Source of the DNA: W589 sp964611805 | Lineage (GTDB): Bacteria; Chloroflexota; Dehalococcoidia; Dehalococcoidales; Fen-1064 | Reading direction: 5' to 3' | Assembly (NCBI GenBank): GCA_964611805.1 | Contig: CAZTBG010000006.1 | Span: 1 to 53,212 of the forward strand | DNA length: 53,212 bases | In this document: positions 23,494 through 32,296 of the stretch, piece by piece | How the letters are laid out: each line of letters opens with the position of its first letter | How positions within the stretch are numbered: the first letter of the stretch is position 1 | Position numbers and translations under genes: made by a program | The notes under the pieces: model-generated | Seen by the model: the letters and a program-made list of their open reading frames with translations, nothing else | Database searches by the model: none | Told to the model about the DNA's origin: nothing

Positions 23494-25098
23494 TCAGGAG
23501 AATGAACCCATTGTGGCAAGCACTCGGTCAAGTTCCCGTTTGAGGTGTTCAGTGCTTGTGCCGGAGTCAATCCATGCCCAGGGCAGCTTATTGTTCGTAT
23601 CCCATTGCTGGTGGGCGTAGAAATCGATATCCAGGCCGTTTTCCCTGGCGGCGCGACGCCAGCCGGATAGCGATGCTACTTCCGTGCTGGCCAGCGCCTC
23701 TGATAATCGGCTATCACCCCGGGCCAGGACTGCCTGTACCTGGGTCCAGGCGAGGCTCTCTGCCTTGATTTTTATTCCTTTTGGTTGTAGCTCGTTCTTC
23801 AGCAAAGCCAGGCGGTGTTCCAGGGCAGGTAGCGGTGCCATCGGCAGCCACTGGAACGGTGTCCCTGCTTTGGGAACAAAGGGGGAGATACTAAGGGTAA
23901 TACGGCCACCCCCAGGTTGTTTATCGAGGATGCCCTTGCAGGTGAGGGTCAGCCGGACGATTCCCTCAATATCATCGTCGTTCTCCGAAGGCAGACCAAT
24001 CATAAAGTAGAGCTTGAGCTGCCTGATGCCCTGCCCCACCACCATTGCCACGGCTTTAAGGATATCGTCCTCGGTGATGCCCTTGGCGATGAGCCTGCGG
24101 AGTCGTTCTGAACCGGCCTCAGGAGCGAGGGCAATTGTCCGGGCCCCTCCCCGGGCAAGCCCGGCCAGTACCACCGGAGAAAGTGGCTTTATCCGCATGG
24201 AGCTGACCGAGAGTTCCGCCCCCATCTGCCGGAGTCGCTTGACCAGTTCCTCAATCTGGGGGTGGTCGGTGACGGCCGGGCCTACCAGTCCGAGGCGCTT
24301 TCGGTAGTGAAGGCCCTTCTCTGCCTCAGCGAGTAGCCCGTCCACTGAGCGATACCTTGCCGGACGAAAGGCATTGCTTACCAGGCAGAAACGACAGCCC
24401 CACCTGCAGCCCCGCTCCACCTCGATTAAGTAGAGATTGCCCAGTTCGGTATCGGGGGTGAGCACCGTTGAGGTCACCGGGAAATCATCGAGATTGGCTA
24501 CCCGCTGCCGGACCACCGCAGTACCGTTATGGTGTTGCGGGACATAAACACCCGGTAGCTTTGCCAGAGCTTTGAGTAACTCCTGCCTGTTACCAACGAT
24601 ACCCTCTGACAGCACCGGCAGCATCGGAGGCAGTATTGCCTCGGCCTCCCCGATACAGAGACAGTCGAAGAACGGCGCCAGGGGCATCGGATTGGCGGTA
24701 ATGCAGGGGCCACCGGCAATAATAAGAGGTTGGCGTTCGTCACGCTCGGTGGTATACAGGGGAATACCGCTGGCCCTCAGAATGTTTATCACGTTGAAGT
24801 AGTCAAGCTCATAGGTGACGGAGAAGGCGAGCACGGCGAAGTCCGTCAGGGGCCGCCCCGATTCCAGCCCGACGGGTGGCGTATTCTGGCCTTTCTCCCA
24901 GAAGGCCCGCTCGCAGACAATGTCGCCGTAGTTATTGAGCAGGCGGTAAATAGCGTGGATACCCAGGTTGGACATGCCCAGGTAGTAGGAGTTCGGGTAA
25001 ATCAAAGCAACCGGCAGCCGCCCTCCCCAGTCCTTGATAATAGTGCACTGTTCGCGGGAGAGGATTTGTTTGTGGTCTTTGAATCTATTTCGGGGCAT
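23494..25098 (-). CDS. B12-binding/radical SAM protein
   Basis: The 534-residue protein has an N-terminal cobalamin-binding-like region (VALIYPNSYYLGMSNLGIHAIYRLLNN), then a radical SAM core with the cluster motif CRWGCRFC (CxxxCxxC) within EVERGCRWGCRFCLVSNAFRP. The core extends to about residue 430 (LYFMIGLPSENDDDIEGI). The first segment is typical of the TIGR03960-like group of unknown role, often found near cell-cycle and ribosome genes. It ends the pdxS-pdxT-pyrE-Ycf45 operon. The start is ATG 25098. No substrate is indicated. Confidence 0.85.
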   Translation of the reverse strand: MPRNRFKDHKQILSREQCTIIKDWGGRLPVALIYPNSYYLGMSNLGIHAIYRLLNNYGDIVCERAFWEKGQNTPPVGLESGRPLTDFAVLAFSVTYELDYFNVINILRASGIPLYTTERDERQPLIIAGGPCITANPMPLAPFFDCLCIGEAEAILPPMLPVLSEGIVGNRQELLKALAKLPGVYVPQHHNGTAVVRQRVANLDDFPVTSTVLTPDTELGNLYLIEVERGCRWGCRFCLVSNAFRPARYRSVDGLLAEAEKGLHYRKRLGLVGPAVTDHPQIEELVKRLRQMGAELSVSSMRIKPLSPVVLAGLARGGARTIALAPEAGSERLRRLIAKGITEDDILKAVAMVVGQGIRQLKLYFMIGLPSENDDDIEGIVRLTLTCKGILDKQPGGGRITLSISPFVPKAGTPFQWLPMAPLPALEHRLALLKNELQPKGIKIKAESLAWTQVQAVLARGDSRLSEALASTEVASLSGWRRAARENGLDIDFYAHQQWDTNNKLPWAWIDSGTSTEHLKRELDRVLATMGSFS

Positions 25099-25118
25099 TT
25101 ACCCTACTTGATTTTTCT

Positions 25119-25343
25119 CTATTTTATAGACAAGGCAATAACAAAGATGATCAGCGAGATTGATGTCAGAACCAAGCCTATCTTCTTGGACATGGCACTG
25201 GTGAAGAGAGCGAAACCGAGAACAATACAGCTTGAAGCCAGCAGTCCTTCGCAGCTTTCTGTTGCTAGGAGTATGCCGATGGCAATTGCCAGTATTCCAT
25301 TCAATATCAGGAGATTCTCTGCCCTTCTTAAGGGATTAAGCAT
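25119..25343 (-). CDS. Small integral membrane protein
   Basis: The 74-residue product has three hydrophobic segments (LLILNGILAIAIGILLA, LLASSCIVLGFALFTSA, IGLVLTSISLIIFVIALSIK). The ATG follows GGAGGGG. It lies between the Ycf45-like ATPase and radical SAM genes with small gaps on both sides. More AT-rich than its neighbours. No family is recognised. Confidence 0.6.
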   Translation of the reverse strand: MLNPLRRAENLLILNGILAIAIGILLATESCEGLLASSCIVLGFALFTSAMSKKIGLVLTSISLIIFVIALSIK

Positions 25344-25382
25344 ATTCCCCTCCGAATTCTCGGCTGTTATGAAATGGCGTTC

Positions 25383-26900
25383 CTACCCCCGGAAAATCCT
25401 CACCCGGCGGTTGGGGTCTTTGCCGGTGCTCTGGGAGGAGAGGGCATTCCGCTCGGCAATCAGGTGTTGCAGGCGGCGTATGTAGGCGCTCTGCGGACTT
25501 AGCTCCACGGTCTCCTCGCCGCCCAGTACCTTTTCCACGGCCTCCCTGGCTTCACCCAGGGCCTGCTCGAAGGAACTGACCTTTTGTGGGACCTCGGTGG
25601 GATAGAGTGTATTGAGTAGCTGCCGGATTTGCGTCGGGGTATTGCCCCTCAGGACAAAGATGGGTACGTTGGTGGCCTCGGCTTCCTTGACCTTCTTCGG
25701 TTTCTGGCGGTAGTACTTCTTGGAGGTGACCAGCAGGCTGGCGTCCTCCAGCTTGTCTACCAGGTCCAGGCTTAGCTGCATCTCATCGGCCACCTGCTCC
25801 ATTCGTCCCCGGTTGACACCGAAGAGGAAGAGTCGTGGCTGGCCGTCTTTTCTGGCTAGCTGCCTCTGCACCGGCGTCCTTCGCTCGGTTACTGCCGGTA
25901 CTACCTTTTCGATGTGCACCTCTCCATTCTCATCCGGCCAGCGCGTCTCGGTGGCGGGCAGCTGGCCGCGCAGGATGGCATCAACTGCCTCACCGACATC
26001 GGGGTGAATGGCCACCCGGTCCCAGTCCTGGATTTCCACCAGGATATCAAAGGTCGGTGCCGACATTCGTTCCAGTATCGATTTCTGGGTGCCCCGCCGT
26101 CTCGCCTCCTCATCGCCCAGGGTGACCGACTGTATCCCCCCGATGAGGTCGGACAGGGTGGGGTTCATCATCAAGTTCTCCAGGGTGTTGCCGTGGGCAG
26201 TGGCGACCAGTTGCACGCCGCGTTCGGCGATAGTTCGGGCGGCCTGGGCCTCAAGGGCAGTGCCTATCTCGTCAATAACGATTACCTCCGGCATATGGTT
26301 CTCCACGGCCTCAATCATAACGGCGTGCTGCATATCGGGGGTGGTCACCTGCATCCGCCGGGCGTGGCCAATAGCGGGGTGGGGAATATCACCGTCGCCG
26401 GCAATCTCATTGGAAGTATCGACGATGATAACGCGCTTGTCGAACTCGTCGGCGAGTACCCGGGCGGTCTCACGGAGCATGGTAGTCTTGCCTACTCCGG
26501 GACGACCGAGTAGAAGGATGCTCTTCCCCGACTGGACGAGGTCTTCGATGATGTTGATTGTGCCATAGACGGCCCGACCAACACGGCAGGTCAGGCCGAC
26601 AATCCGCCCCTTGCGATTGCGGATGGCCGATATCCGGTGCAGCGTCCGCTCGATGCCTGACCGGTTGTCACCCCCGAAGCTGCTGATGCGCGAGGTGACG
26701 TACTCGATATCCTCATCGGTGACCTCCTGGGGGTCCAGGATGACCTCTCGTTGAACAAAGCGGGCTTCAGGCGTGCGTCCCAGGTCGAGGACTACCTCGA
26801 GGAGCTCCCGGCGGTCTTTGAGCTTCAGAAGTTTTCGTTTAATGTTGGGTGGGAGGACATCGAGCAGGGCATCCAGGTCGTCGGTAATTACCTTTTCCAA
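25383..26900 (-). CDS. R3H-domain AAA ATPase (Ycf45-like)
   Basis: Residues about 100-330 form a P-loop ATPase: Walker A LLGRPGVGKTTM, Walker B VIVIDEIG, related to stage III sporulation protein AA. The C terminus (residues 465-500) is an R3H nucleic-acid-binding domain (RRLQHLIAERNALSSQSTGKDPNRRVRIFRG). The same arrangement is seen in cyanobacterial and chloroplast Ycf45 proteins. Its cellular role is not established; binding of single-stranded nucleic acid with ATP use is likely. It starts 39 bases after pyrE. The length matches the family. Confidence 0.87.
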   Translation of the reverse strand: MEKVITDDLDALLDVLPPNIKRKLLKLKDRRELLEVVLDLGRTPEARFVQREVILDPQEVTDEDIEYVTSRISSFGGDNRSGIERTLHRISAIRNRKGRIVGLTCRVGRAVYGTINIIEDLVQSGKSILLLGRPGVGKTTMLRETARVLADEFDKRVIIVDTSNEIAGDGDIPHPAIGHARRMQVTTPDMQHAVMIEAVENHMPEVIVIDEIGTALEAQAARTIAERGVQLVATAHGNTLENLMMNPTLSDLIGGIQSVTLGDEEARRRGTQKSILERMSAPTFDILVEIQDWDRVAIHPDVGEAVDAILRGQLPATETRWPDENGEVHIEKVVPAVTERRTPVQRQLARKDGQPRLFLFGVNRGRMEQVADEMQLSLDLVDKLEDASLLVTSKKYYRQKPKKVKEAEATNVPIFVLRGNTPTQIRQLLNTLYPTEVPQKVSSFEQALGEAREAVEKVLGGEETVELSPQSAYIRRLQHLIAERNALSSQSTGKDPNRRVRIFRG

Positions 26901-26939
26901 GAATTGCTTCCCCTTGGGAGAAGTCTGAGCACTCTTTTA

Positions 26940-27479
26940 TCAGGTGACTTCTCCAGATTTTAGTTCCTCCATTTTAAACAATGAAAGTAATTCCAGCCCT
27001 TCCTTTTTAAGGTTGTCTCTGCATTTTTCATCACGCTCAATGACACATATCACATGTTCAACCTGGGCACCGAATTGTTTTAAGTCATTTGCGCTCAAGA
27101 CTATCTGTCCGCCTGTCGTTACCACGTCTTCAATAATGCAGACCCTCTTGCCATTTATATCCATTCCTTCAGCAAGTTTACAAGTACCGTATTCCTTTGC
27201 CTTCTTTCTGACAAATACCACAGGTATATTATTCTGGATTGACATGGTTGTCGCAATAGGTATGCCACCCATTTCGAGGCCTGCCAGGACCTCTGTCCCT
27301 TCCGGTATGAGTTTAGACATGTGGTCGGCAATTTCCATTAGTAACTCCGGTGTAGATTCAAATAGATATTTATCAAAATACTCATTCGATGTCTGTCCTG
27401 AGCGTAGTACAAAATTACCTGTTAAATGAGAGATGCTGTATATCTTTCGGGCCAGTTCACTCCTGTCCATATTGCTCAT
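26940..27479 (-). CDS. pyrE: Orotate phosphoribosyltransferase
   Basis: The 179-residue protein has the PRPP-binding motif VCIIEDVVTTGGQ and the FVRKKAKEYGTCKLAEG segment with the conserved lysines of orotate phosphoribosyltransferase. It joins orotate to PRPP, giving OMP, in pyrimidine synthesis. Its ATG overlaps the pdxT stop by 4 bases (ATGA). The gene is clearly more AT-rich (many Lys and Ile codons AAA/ATA) than pdxS, pdxT and the following ATPase, so it was probably acquired from another lineage. No other pyr gene lies nearby. Confidence 0.92.
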   Translation of the reverse strand: MSNMDRSELARKIYSISHLTGNFVLRSGQTSNEYFDKYLFESTPELLMEIADHMSKLIPEGTEVLAGLEMGGIPIATTMSIQNNIPVVFVRKKAKEYGTCKLAEGMDINGKRVCIIEDVVTTGGQIVLSANDLKQFGAQVEHVICVIERDEKCRDNLKKEGLELLSLFKMEELKSGEVT

Positions 27480-28051
27480 TCCTCGTTGATAACACTCAGG
27501 AAATACTGATGGAACCGCAGGTCGTCAGTCAGTTCGGGGTGAAAGGCACAGGCCAGCAACTTTCCTTGGCGGGCGGCCACAATTGTACCGTTGTCGAGTC
27601 GTGCCAGCACCTCGACCTCGTCGGTTACCTGTTCAATCAGAGGGGCGCGTATAAAAACGCCGGGAAACGGCTTCTCTCCGAGCACCGGAATCTTGAGGTC
27701 GGTCTCGAAGCTCTCCCTTTGCCGACCGAAGGCATTGCGCCGGACGGTTATGCCCATCACGGCCACCGGCTCGACGCCATCATCGGAGACTTTGCGGGCA
27801 AGCAGTATCATCCCGGCGCAGGTCCCGAGTATCGACAGGCCGTTTTCAGCCAGCCGTGAAATCTCAGCCCGCAGGTTGTAGCTCAGCATCAGACTGGTGA
27901 TGGTGGTGCTCTCACCACCGGGAATTATTAGCCCGTCCAGTCCCACCAGCTGGCGGGGTAAACGGACGGGCACGGTCTCTACTTCCAGTCGATGCAGTAC
28001 GGCAATATGCTCGGCAAAGGCTCCCTGCAAAGCAAGGACACCTATTTTCAT
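27476..28051 (-). CDS. pdxT: Pyridoxal 5'-phosphate synthase glutaminase subunit
   Basis: The 191-residue protein is a class-I glutamine amidotransferase: PGGESTT near residue 45-51, the nucleophile C78 in LGTCAGM, and the His/Glu pair in FHPELT near the end. It produces ammonia for PdxS in the R5P-dependent vitamin B6 pathway. It starts 4 bases after pdxS ends and overlaps pyrE by 4 bases at its 3' end. Normal length. Confidence 0.96.
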   Translation of the reverse strand: MKIGVLALQGAFAEHIAVLHRLEVETVPVRLPRQLVGLDGLIIPGGESTTITSLMLSYNLRAEISRLAENGLSILGTCAGMILLARKVSDDGVEPVAVMGITVRRNAFGRQRESFETDLKIPVLGEKPFPGVFIRAPLIEQVTDEVEVLARLDNGTIVAARQGKLLACAFHPELTDDLRFHQYFLSVINEE

Positions 28052-28055
28052 CCTG

Positions 28056-28937
28056 TCACCACCCCCTGGGTGCCAGCAGTTCCTCCGGTTTAATCTGCTT
28101 GATGTCCAGGCCGGGCATGGCCTCTCCCAGGTTCTTGGAGACCTCGGCGATTATCTGCGGGTCCTGGTAGTGGGTGGTTGCCTTGACAATCGCCTCGGCC
28201 CTGACCTTGGGATTGCTCGATTTGAAGATACCGGAGCCGACAAAGACCCCGTCGGCACCGAGCTGCATCATCAGGGCAGCATCGGCCGGGGTGGCCACGC
28301 CTCCGGCAGCAAAATTCACCACCGGTAGCTTGCCGGTGTCATACACCTCTTTGACCAGTTCAAAAGGAGCTCCCAGCTCTTTGGCTTCGGCCATCAGCTC
28401 GTCCTCGGGCATATTAACCAGCTTGCGGATTTCGTCCATGACCGTTCGCATGTGGCGAACCGCCTCGACGATATTGCCGGTACCGGCCTCACCCTTGGTG
28501 CGAATCATGGCGGCCCCTTCACCGATGCGCCGAAGTGCCTCCCCGAGGTCACGACAACCGCAGACGAAGGGTACCTTGAAATCATGCTTCCAGACATGAT
28601 GAGACTCGTCAGCTGGTGTCAGCACCTCCGATTCGTCGATATAGTCGACGCCGAGGGCTTCGAGTGCCTGGGCCTCAACAAAATGACCGATGCGGCACTT
28701 GGCCATAACTGGGATAGAAACGGCTTTCATAATTGCTTCGATAACTGTCGGGTCGGCCATCCTGGCAACACCACCGGCGGCCCGGATGTCAGCCGGCACT
28801 CTCTCCAGCGCCATCACGGCGCAGGCACCGGCACCCTCGGCAATCTTGGCGTGCTCCGGAGTGACCACGTCCATGATTACCCCGCCCTTTAGCATCTGTG
28901 CCAGGCCAGTTTTTACCTTCCATGTCCCGGTTTCCAT
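28056..28937 (-). CDS. pdxS: Pyridoxal 5'-phosphate synthase lyase subunit
   Basis: The 293-residue TIM-barrel protein has the PdxS pattern from LAQMLKGGVIMDVVTPEHAKIAE on. The Schiff-base lysine is K80 (PVMAKCRIGH), with the second active-site lysine near K147 (MIRTKGEAGTGN) and Asp23. It condenses ribose 5-phosphate, glyceraldehyde 3-phosphate and ammonia (from PdxT) into PLP. It has a good ribosome site (GAGGAGG) and its own promoter at 28981-29009, making it first in an operon of six genes. Confidence 0.96.
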   Translation of the reverse strand: METGTWKVKTGLAQMLKGGVIMDVVTPEHAKIAEGAGACAVMALERVPADIRAAGGVARMADPTVIEAIMKAVSIPVMAKCRIGHFVEAQALEALGVDYIDESEVLTPADESHHVWKHDFKVPFVCGCRDLGEALRRIGEGAAMIRTKGEAGTGNIVEAVRHMRTVMDEIRKLVNMPEDELMAEAKELGAPFELVKEVYDTGKLPVVNFAAGGVATPADAALMMQLGADGVFVGSGIFKSSNPKVRAEAIVKATTHYQDPQIIAEVSKNLGEAMPGLDIKQIKPEELLAPRGW

Positions 28938-28980
28938 GATGTGCCTCCTCGGTCCTGTGGCTTGTTAGTTGTACAGAAAT

Positions 28981-29009
28981 ATTCTACAACTGTTAGTTAT
29001 GTTTATCAA
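28981..29009 (-). promoter_or_regulatory. Promoter of the pdxS-pdxT-pyrE operon
   Basis: On the minus strand TTGATA (29009-29004), a 17-bp spacer and TAGAAT (28986-28981) form a sigma-70-type promoter, leaving a leader of about 37 bases before pdxS. Confidence 0.6.
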
Positions 29010-29061
29010 CATATCTTCCATCCTCACCCCCTGTGTCCCCCTGTGAAATCCATCTCCCTGT

Positions 29062-29088
29062 CCCCCTTCCTTTACCAAAGGAAGGGGG
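29062..29088. repeat. Perfect 12-bp palindrome of the CCCCCTTCC repeat family
   Basis: CCCCCTTCCTTT (29062-29073) and AAAGGAAGGGGG (29077-29088) form a hairpin with a 3-base loop, within a stretch rich in C-runs. It shares CCCCCTTCC...GGAAGGGGG with the palindrome at 53146-53171. The 29000-29190 gap holds nothing coding beyond the pdxS promoter. Confidence 0.6.
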
Positions 29089-29192
29089 AAGAAAAGAGAA
29101 AGAGGGTTAAGCCCCTCTCAGACTGCTGAATCCCCCCTGGCTGCGGTGACACTATATGTTCAGGAGGTTCCTAGATAGGTGAAGCCGCCTAG

Positions 29193-29558
29193 TTATTCTT
29201 CCGTCTTTGTATCGCTACTTTCTGCTTCATCTTCTAATGGTGGGAAGTAAACGTCATATGTCTTTTTACCTTTTAAGTCATCTCTTGTAAAGTTCGCTGT
29301 GAAAAGTGCATTTCCATCCATGTCTTTGGCTGTGATATTGTATGTTGGTTGAATTCTCTCTATCTCCCAGACCACTTCTCCTCCGGGAAGGGCGTTACCT
29401 ATGAAAACTTCACTATCAATGAATATCTGCAGTGTCTCATCCGTCTGATTATGTATCCTGATATCTATCAAAGGTTCGCAAGCCATAAAGACAGAAGAAA
29501 TGGCCACCAAGAAAATCAACAGTAACCCTATTCTCACCCTATGACCAAATGGTTTCAT
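29193..29558 (-). CDS. Small putative lipoprotein
   Basis: The product has a hydrophobic N terminus (VRIGLLLIFLVAISSVFMAC) with a plausible lipobox ending at Cys, then a beta-rich domain of about 95 residues (IDIRIHNQTDETLQIFIDSEVFIG...). An acidic tail follows (EDEAESSDTKTEE). The ATG at 29558 lies 11 bases after GGAGG; the ATG at 29567 is too close to it. AT-rich relative to neighbours. No family is recognised. Confidence 0.65.
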   Translation of the reverse strand: MKPFGHRVRIGLLLIFLVAISSVFMACEPLIDIRIHNQTDETLQIFIDSEVFIGNALPGGEVVWEIERIQPTYNITAKDMDGNALFTANFTRDDLKGKKTYDVYFPPLEDEAESSDTKTEE

Positions 29559-29656
29559 GAGGGTCATCACCTCCAAACATTCCTTCAGTGCTGACTATTC
29601 AAGTCACCTTACTAGTGCGCGAAATGAGTATCTGCATAATTATTTAGGCTCTTGTC

Positions 29657-30385
29657 TTACCTTATCGGCTTTTTCTTTGGAATGCCGGGGCGGCGTGGGT
29701 ACTGCTCTGGCGTGGCTGATATTTTGTCAATCACCACCAGCTGGCGCAGGTCGGGGAACTCCGGCAGTTCAACCGCTCTTACCTCGCGCAGGTCCCCCCC
29801 GCAGGTATCAATTGCCCCGGATGCCTTTTTCAATTCCTCCTCGATGTCCCCTTTCTTGTGAAGGACCACGCTACCATCGATAGCACAGAAAGGCAGGGTC
29901 AGTTCTGCCAGTGTCGGTAGCGAGGCTACCGCCCGGGACAGCACAAGGTTAAATCCCTCCCGATATTGCACGTTGTGGGCTAACTCCTCCGCCCGTCCGA
30001 CCACGATTTCCACATCTTCGAGCCTGAGTCGGCCTTGCAGGTGGCGTAGAAAAGTGGCTTTTTTAGCAGTGGCTTCGAGCAGTACCAGTCGTATCTGCGG
30101 ACAGGTAATCTTGAGTGGTATTCCCGGTAAGCCGCCACCAGTGCCAACATCAATGACCTTTGGCCCGGGTTCACCTGCTGTCGTTTGCCAGGCCAGGACT
30201 ACCGTCAGGGAGTCGAGGAAGTGGTTGATTTGGACATCCTCGTAGCCGGTAATGGCGGTCAGGTTGATTCGCTTGTTCCAGTCTATTAGCTCGTGGTAGT
30301 AGATGTCGAACTGCTGCAACTGCTCCGGGCTGAGCTGTAGTCCGAGTCTGCTTGCACCTGAACTAAGAGTTTCCATGCCAGGCAT
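29657..30385 (-). CDS. rsmG: 16S rRNA (guanine-527-N7)-methyltransferase
   Basis: The 242-residue protein has the RsmG signature LIDWNKRINLTAITGYEDVQINHFLDSL at residues 33-60 and the SAM-binding loop VIDVGTGGGLPGIPL. It methylates G527 of 16S rRNA in the decoding region; loss is known to give low-level streptomycin resistance in other bacteria. It starts directly after the stop of the nitrilase-family gene (TAG then ATG), so the two are co-transcribed. The C-terminal end (RRPGIPKKKPIR) is basic, a common feature. Confidence 0.94.
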   Translation of the reverse strand: MPGMETLSSGASRLGLQLSPEQLQQFDIYYHELIDWNKRINLTAITGYEDVQINHFLDSLTVVLAWQTTAGEPGPKVIDVGTGGGLPGIPLKITCPQIRLVLLEATAKKATFLRHLQGRLRLEDVEIVVGRAEELAHNVQYREGFNLVLSRAVASLPTLAELTLPFCAIDGSVVLHKKGDIEEELKKASGAIDTCGGDLREVRAVELPEFPDLRQLVVIDKISATPEQYPRRPGIPKKKPIR

Positions 30386-31237
30386 CTACATCGGCTCCGG
30401 CACTCCGAAGTAGGTGAGTCTCCCGTACAGCTCCGGTCGCCGGTCGCCGATGAAATCTAGCTCGAACTCGCCCGGCTTGATAATGACGCGCTTCTGTCTT
30501 GCCTCAGCCAGGCTGACCTCGGCATAGAGGATTTCCTCTTTATCCCGGCTGCCCTCGGCGAGGGTGTCTCCCGATGGACCGGCAATCTTGCTCATGCCGA
30601 GGAACGTGGAACCGCGCTCGGTACCGACACGGTCGGCGGCGACCACGAATACCCTGTTTTCAAAGGCACGGGTGTTGATTACGTATTGTGGAATGAAACC
30701 ACGACCGCTTGGCCAGTTGGTTGGCAATGCCAGAATATCCGCCCCCTGCAGGGTCATGACCCGCGCTGTCTCAGGGAAGTTGCAGTCGTAGCAGATGTGC
30801 ATGCCGATGTTGCCAATTGGTGTCCTGTACACCTGAAAGGGCTTGTCGCCGTGGTCAAGAAAGCGGTCGACCCCGAGGAAGGGGAGGTGAGTCTTGCGGT
30901 ATTCCCCCACCAGCCCTTGCGGCCCCACCAGGACGGCAACGTTGAAACACCGATCACCATCCACCTCCAGCATACCGATGACCACGTGGACACTGAGTTC
31001 CAGGCACAGGGCTGCCAACCTTTCGGTGGCCGGGCCGGGAACAGTCTCCGCGTAAGGCAGCGCCTCTTTCCGGCTGTTGAACATGTAGCCGCTCAGGGCA
31101 CACTCCGGGAACACGATAAGCTCGGCACCTTCCCCGGCGGCGGTCCTTGTCATGAGGAGAATCTTCTCTAGGTTTTCGTCTTTTTTCTTGAGCTTGGGCT
31201 CCGTCTGAACAGCGGCAGTCTTTATCCTGTCTTTCAT
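30386..31237 (-). CDS. Carbon-nitrogen hydrolase (nitrilase superfamily)
   Basis: The 283-residue enzyme has the nitrilase catalytic triad: E45 in VFPECALSGY, K115 in EYRKTHLPF and C149 in HICYDCNFPE. Such enzymes hydrolyse amide or nitrile C-N bonds. The sequence is nearest to amidase/N-carbamoylase or omega-amidase types, but the substrate cannot be fixed. It is the first gene of the pair with rsmG and is divergent from a crotonase gene, sharing a short intergenic region. Confidence 0.88.
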   Translation of the reverse strand: MKDRIKTAAVQTEPKLKKKDENLEKILLMTRTAAGEGAELIVFPECALSGYMFNSRKEALPYAETVPGPATERLAALCLELSVHVVIGMLEVDGDRCFNVAVLVGPQGLVGEYRKTHLPFLGVDRFLDHGDKPFQVYRTPIGNIGMHICYDCNFPETARVMTLQGADILALPTNWPSGRGFIPQYVINTRAFENRVFVVAADRVGTERGSTFLGMSKIAGPSGDTLAEGSRDKEEILYAEVSLAEARQKRVIIKPGEFELDFIGDRRPELYGRLTYFGVPEPM

Positions 31238-31312
31238 TGCTACACCCCCGGTATCTGGTAATGGATACTCTAGATAGGCGGGGTAGTTTTGTCAAGCAAC
31301 GGGGGCAAGCCC

Positions 31313-31342
31313 TTGACACTTAATATGGGGAAAGTCTAGTAT
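31313..31342 (+). promoter_or_regulatory. Promoter of the crotonase gene
   Basis: TTGACA (31313-31318), an 18-bp spacer and TAGTAT (31337-31342) precede a GAGGAGGAG ribosome site and the ATG at 31373. Confidence 0.6.
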
Positions 31343-31372
31343 GGCAACACGGATTACACGAGGAGGAGAGCC

Positions 31373-32167
31373 ATGGCATACAAGGAGATAATATATACGG
31401 TGGAAGAATACATTGCCACGATTACACTTAATCGTCCCGAAAGCCTGAACGCCTTTACCGACACCCTGCTCACCGAGTGGGTGGACGCCATCGAGACTGC
31501 CAAGACCGACCCCAAGGTCAGGGTGCTGGTAGTGACCGGAGCGGGGCGTGGCTTCTGCTCTGGCATGGATGTTAAAGCCGCCGCCGGTGGTGGCAGGCAG
31601 GCACAGCCGCTCTATGCCAGGAGGAATTACATGCGCCTCGGCGTGCACCGGGTGCCCCGTGCCCTGGAGAGCCTGGACAAGCCCTACATTGTCGCTATTA
31701 ATGGCCCCGCCGCCGGCGCGGGTATGGACATGGCCAGCATGGCTGACATAAGGATAATGTCGGATAAGGCCCGAGTGGGCATGAACTACGTTAGGATGGG
31801 ACTCCTCCCCGGAGATGCCGGTTGCTATTTCCTGCCAAGGATTGTCGGTATTGCTAAAGCCCTGGAGCTTATCTGGTCGGGCAGGATGATTGATGCTGAG
31901 GAGGCACTCAGTATTGGCTATGTGACTAAAGTGGTACCTCACGAAGAGTTGATGCCTGCCACAAAGGAGTTTTGCCAGCAATTTACCCAGGCCCCAGTAG
32001 CCACCCAGTTCGCCAAGAAACTCCTCTGGCGCGGTCTTGACATGTACCGGAACCTCAACCTGGAGATGGCGGAGATGGCGATGCTGATTAACTCCACCAC
32101 CCCGGATACCCAGGAAGGCCCGCGTGCCTGGGTGGAGAAACGGGAGCCGCAGTGGAGCGGGGAGTAG
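31373..32167 (+). CDS. Enoyl-CoA hydratase/isomerase family protein
   Basis: The 264-residue protein is a crotonase: ATITLNRPESLNAFTDTLLTEW near the start, oxyanion-hole segments GAGRGFCSGMDVKAA and NGPAAGAGMDMA, and the later MGLLPGDAGCYFLPRIVG. The usual catalytic Glu of hydratases (the E of 'PE(V/I)xLG') is Tyr in NYVRMGLLPG, so hydratase activity is doubtful and an isomerase or other acyl-CoA reaction is more likely. It has its own strong promoter and stands alone, followed by the toxin-antitoxin pair. A second, gapped member of the family lies at 46812-47396. Confidence 0.85.
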   Translation: MAYKEIIYTVEEYIATITLNRPESLNAFTDTLLTEWVDAIETAKTDPKVRVLVVTGAGRGFCSGMDVKAAAGGGRQAQPLYARRNYMRLGVHRVPRALESLDKPYIVAINGPAAGAGMDMASMADIRIMSDKARVGMNYVRMGLLPGDAGCYFLPRIVGIAKALELIWSGRMIDAEEALSIGYVTKVVPHEELMPATKEFCQQFTQAPVATQFAKKLLWRGLDMYRNLNLEMAEMAMLINSTTPDTQEGPRAWVEKREPQWSGE

Positions 32168-32223
32168 GCCAGGGCATTAGAGAGGTAGTTTAAAGTTATA
32201 AATGAATTGGATTGCAAGCGGCT

Positions 32224-32277
32224 GGGATAAAGAGTGGGATTATCCCACTTGACAAGTTATCCCACTGTTGATATAAT
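32224..32277 (+). promoter_or_regulatory. Perfect promoter with palindromic operator of the toxin-antitoxin pair
   Basis: TTGACA (32249-32254), a 17-bp spacer and TATAAT (32272-32277) match consensus exactly. Overlapping the -35 is the palindrome GTGGGATTATCCCAC (32234-32248), with further half-sites GGGATAA at 32224 and TTATCCCAC at 32257. This layout is what is expected for autorepression by an antitoxin dimer binding next to the -35 element. The start of transcription would lie near 32284. Confidence 0.75.
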
Positions 32278-32296
32278 GCGTATGTGGGTGGGTATT

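Noticed and set aside
24730..25485. 251-codon plus-strand frame
   Set aside because: It crosses the start of the radical SAM gene, a small membrane gene and the end of the ATPase gene on the other strand, with no domain or ribosome site.
26008..26568. Long plus-strand frames opposite the Ycf45-like ATPase
   Set aside because: The minus strand has Walker A, Walker B and R3H motifs; the plus frames are shadows of a GC-biased gene.
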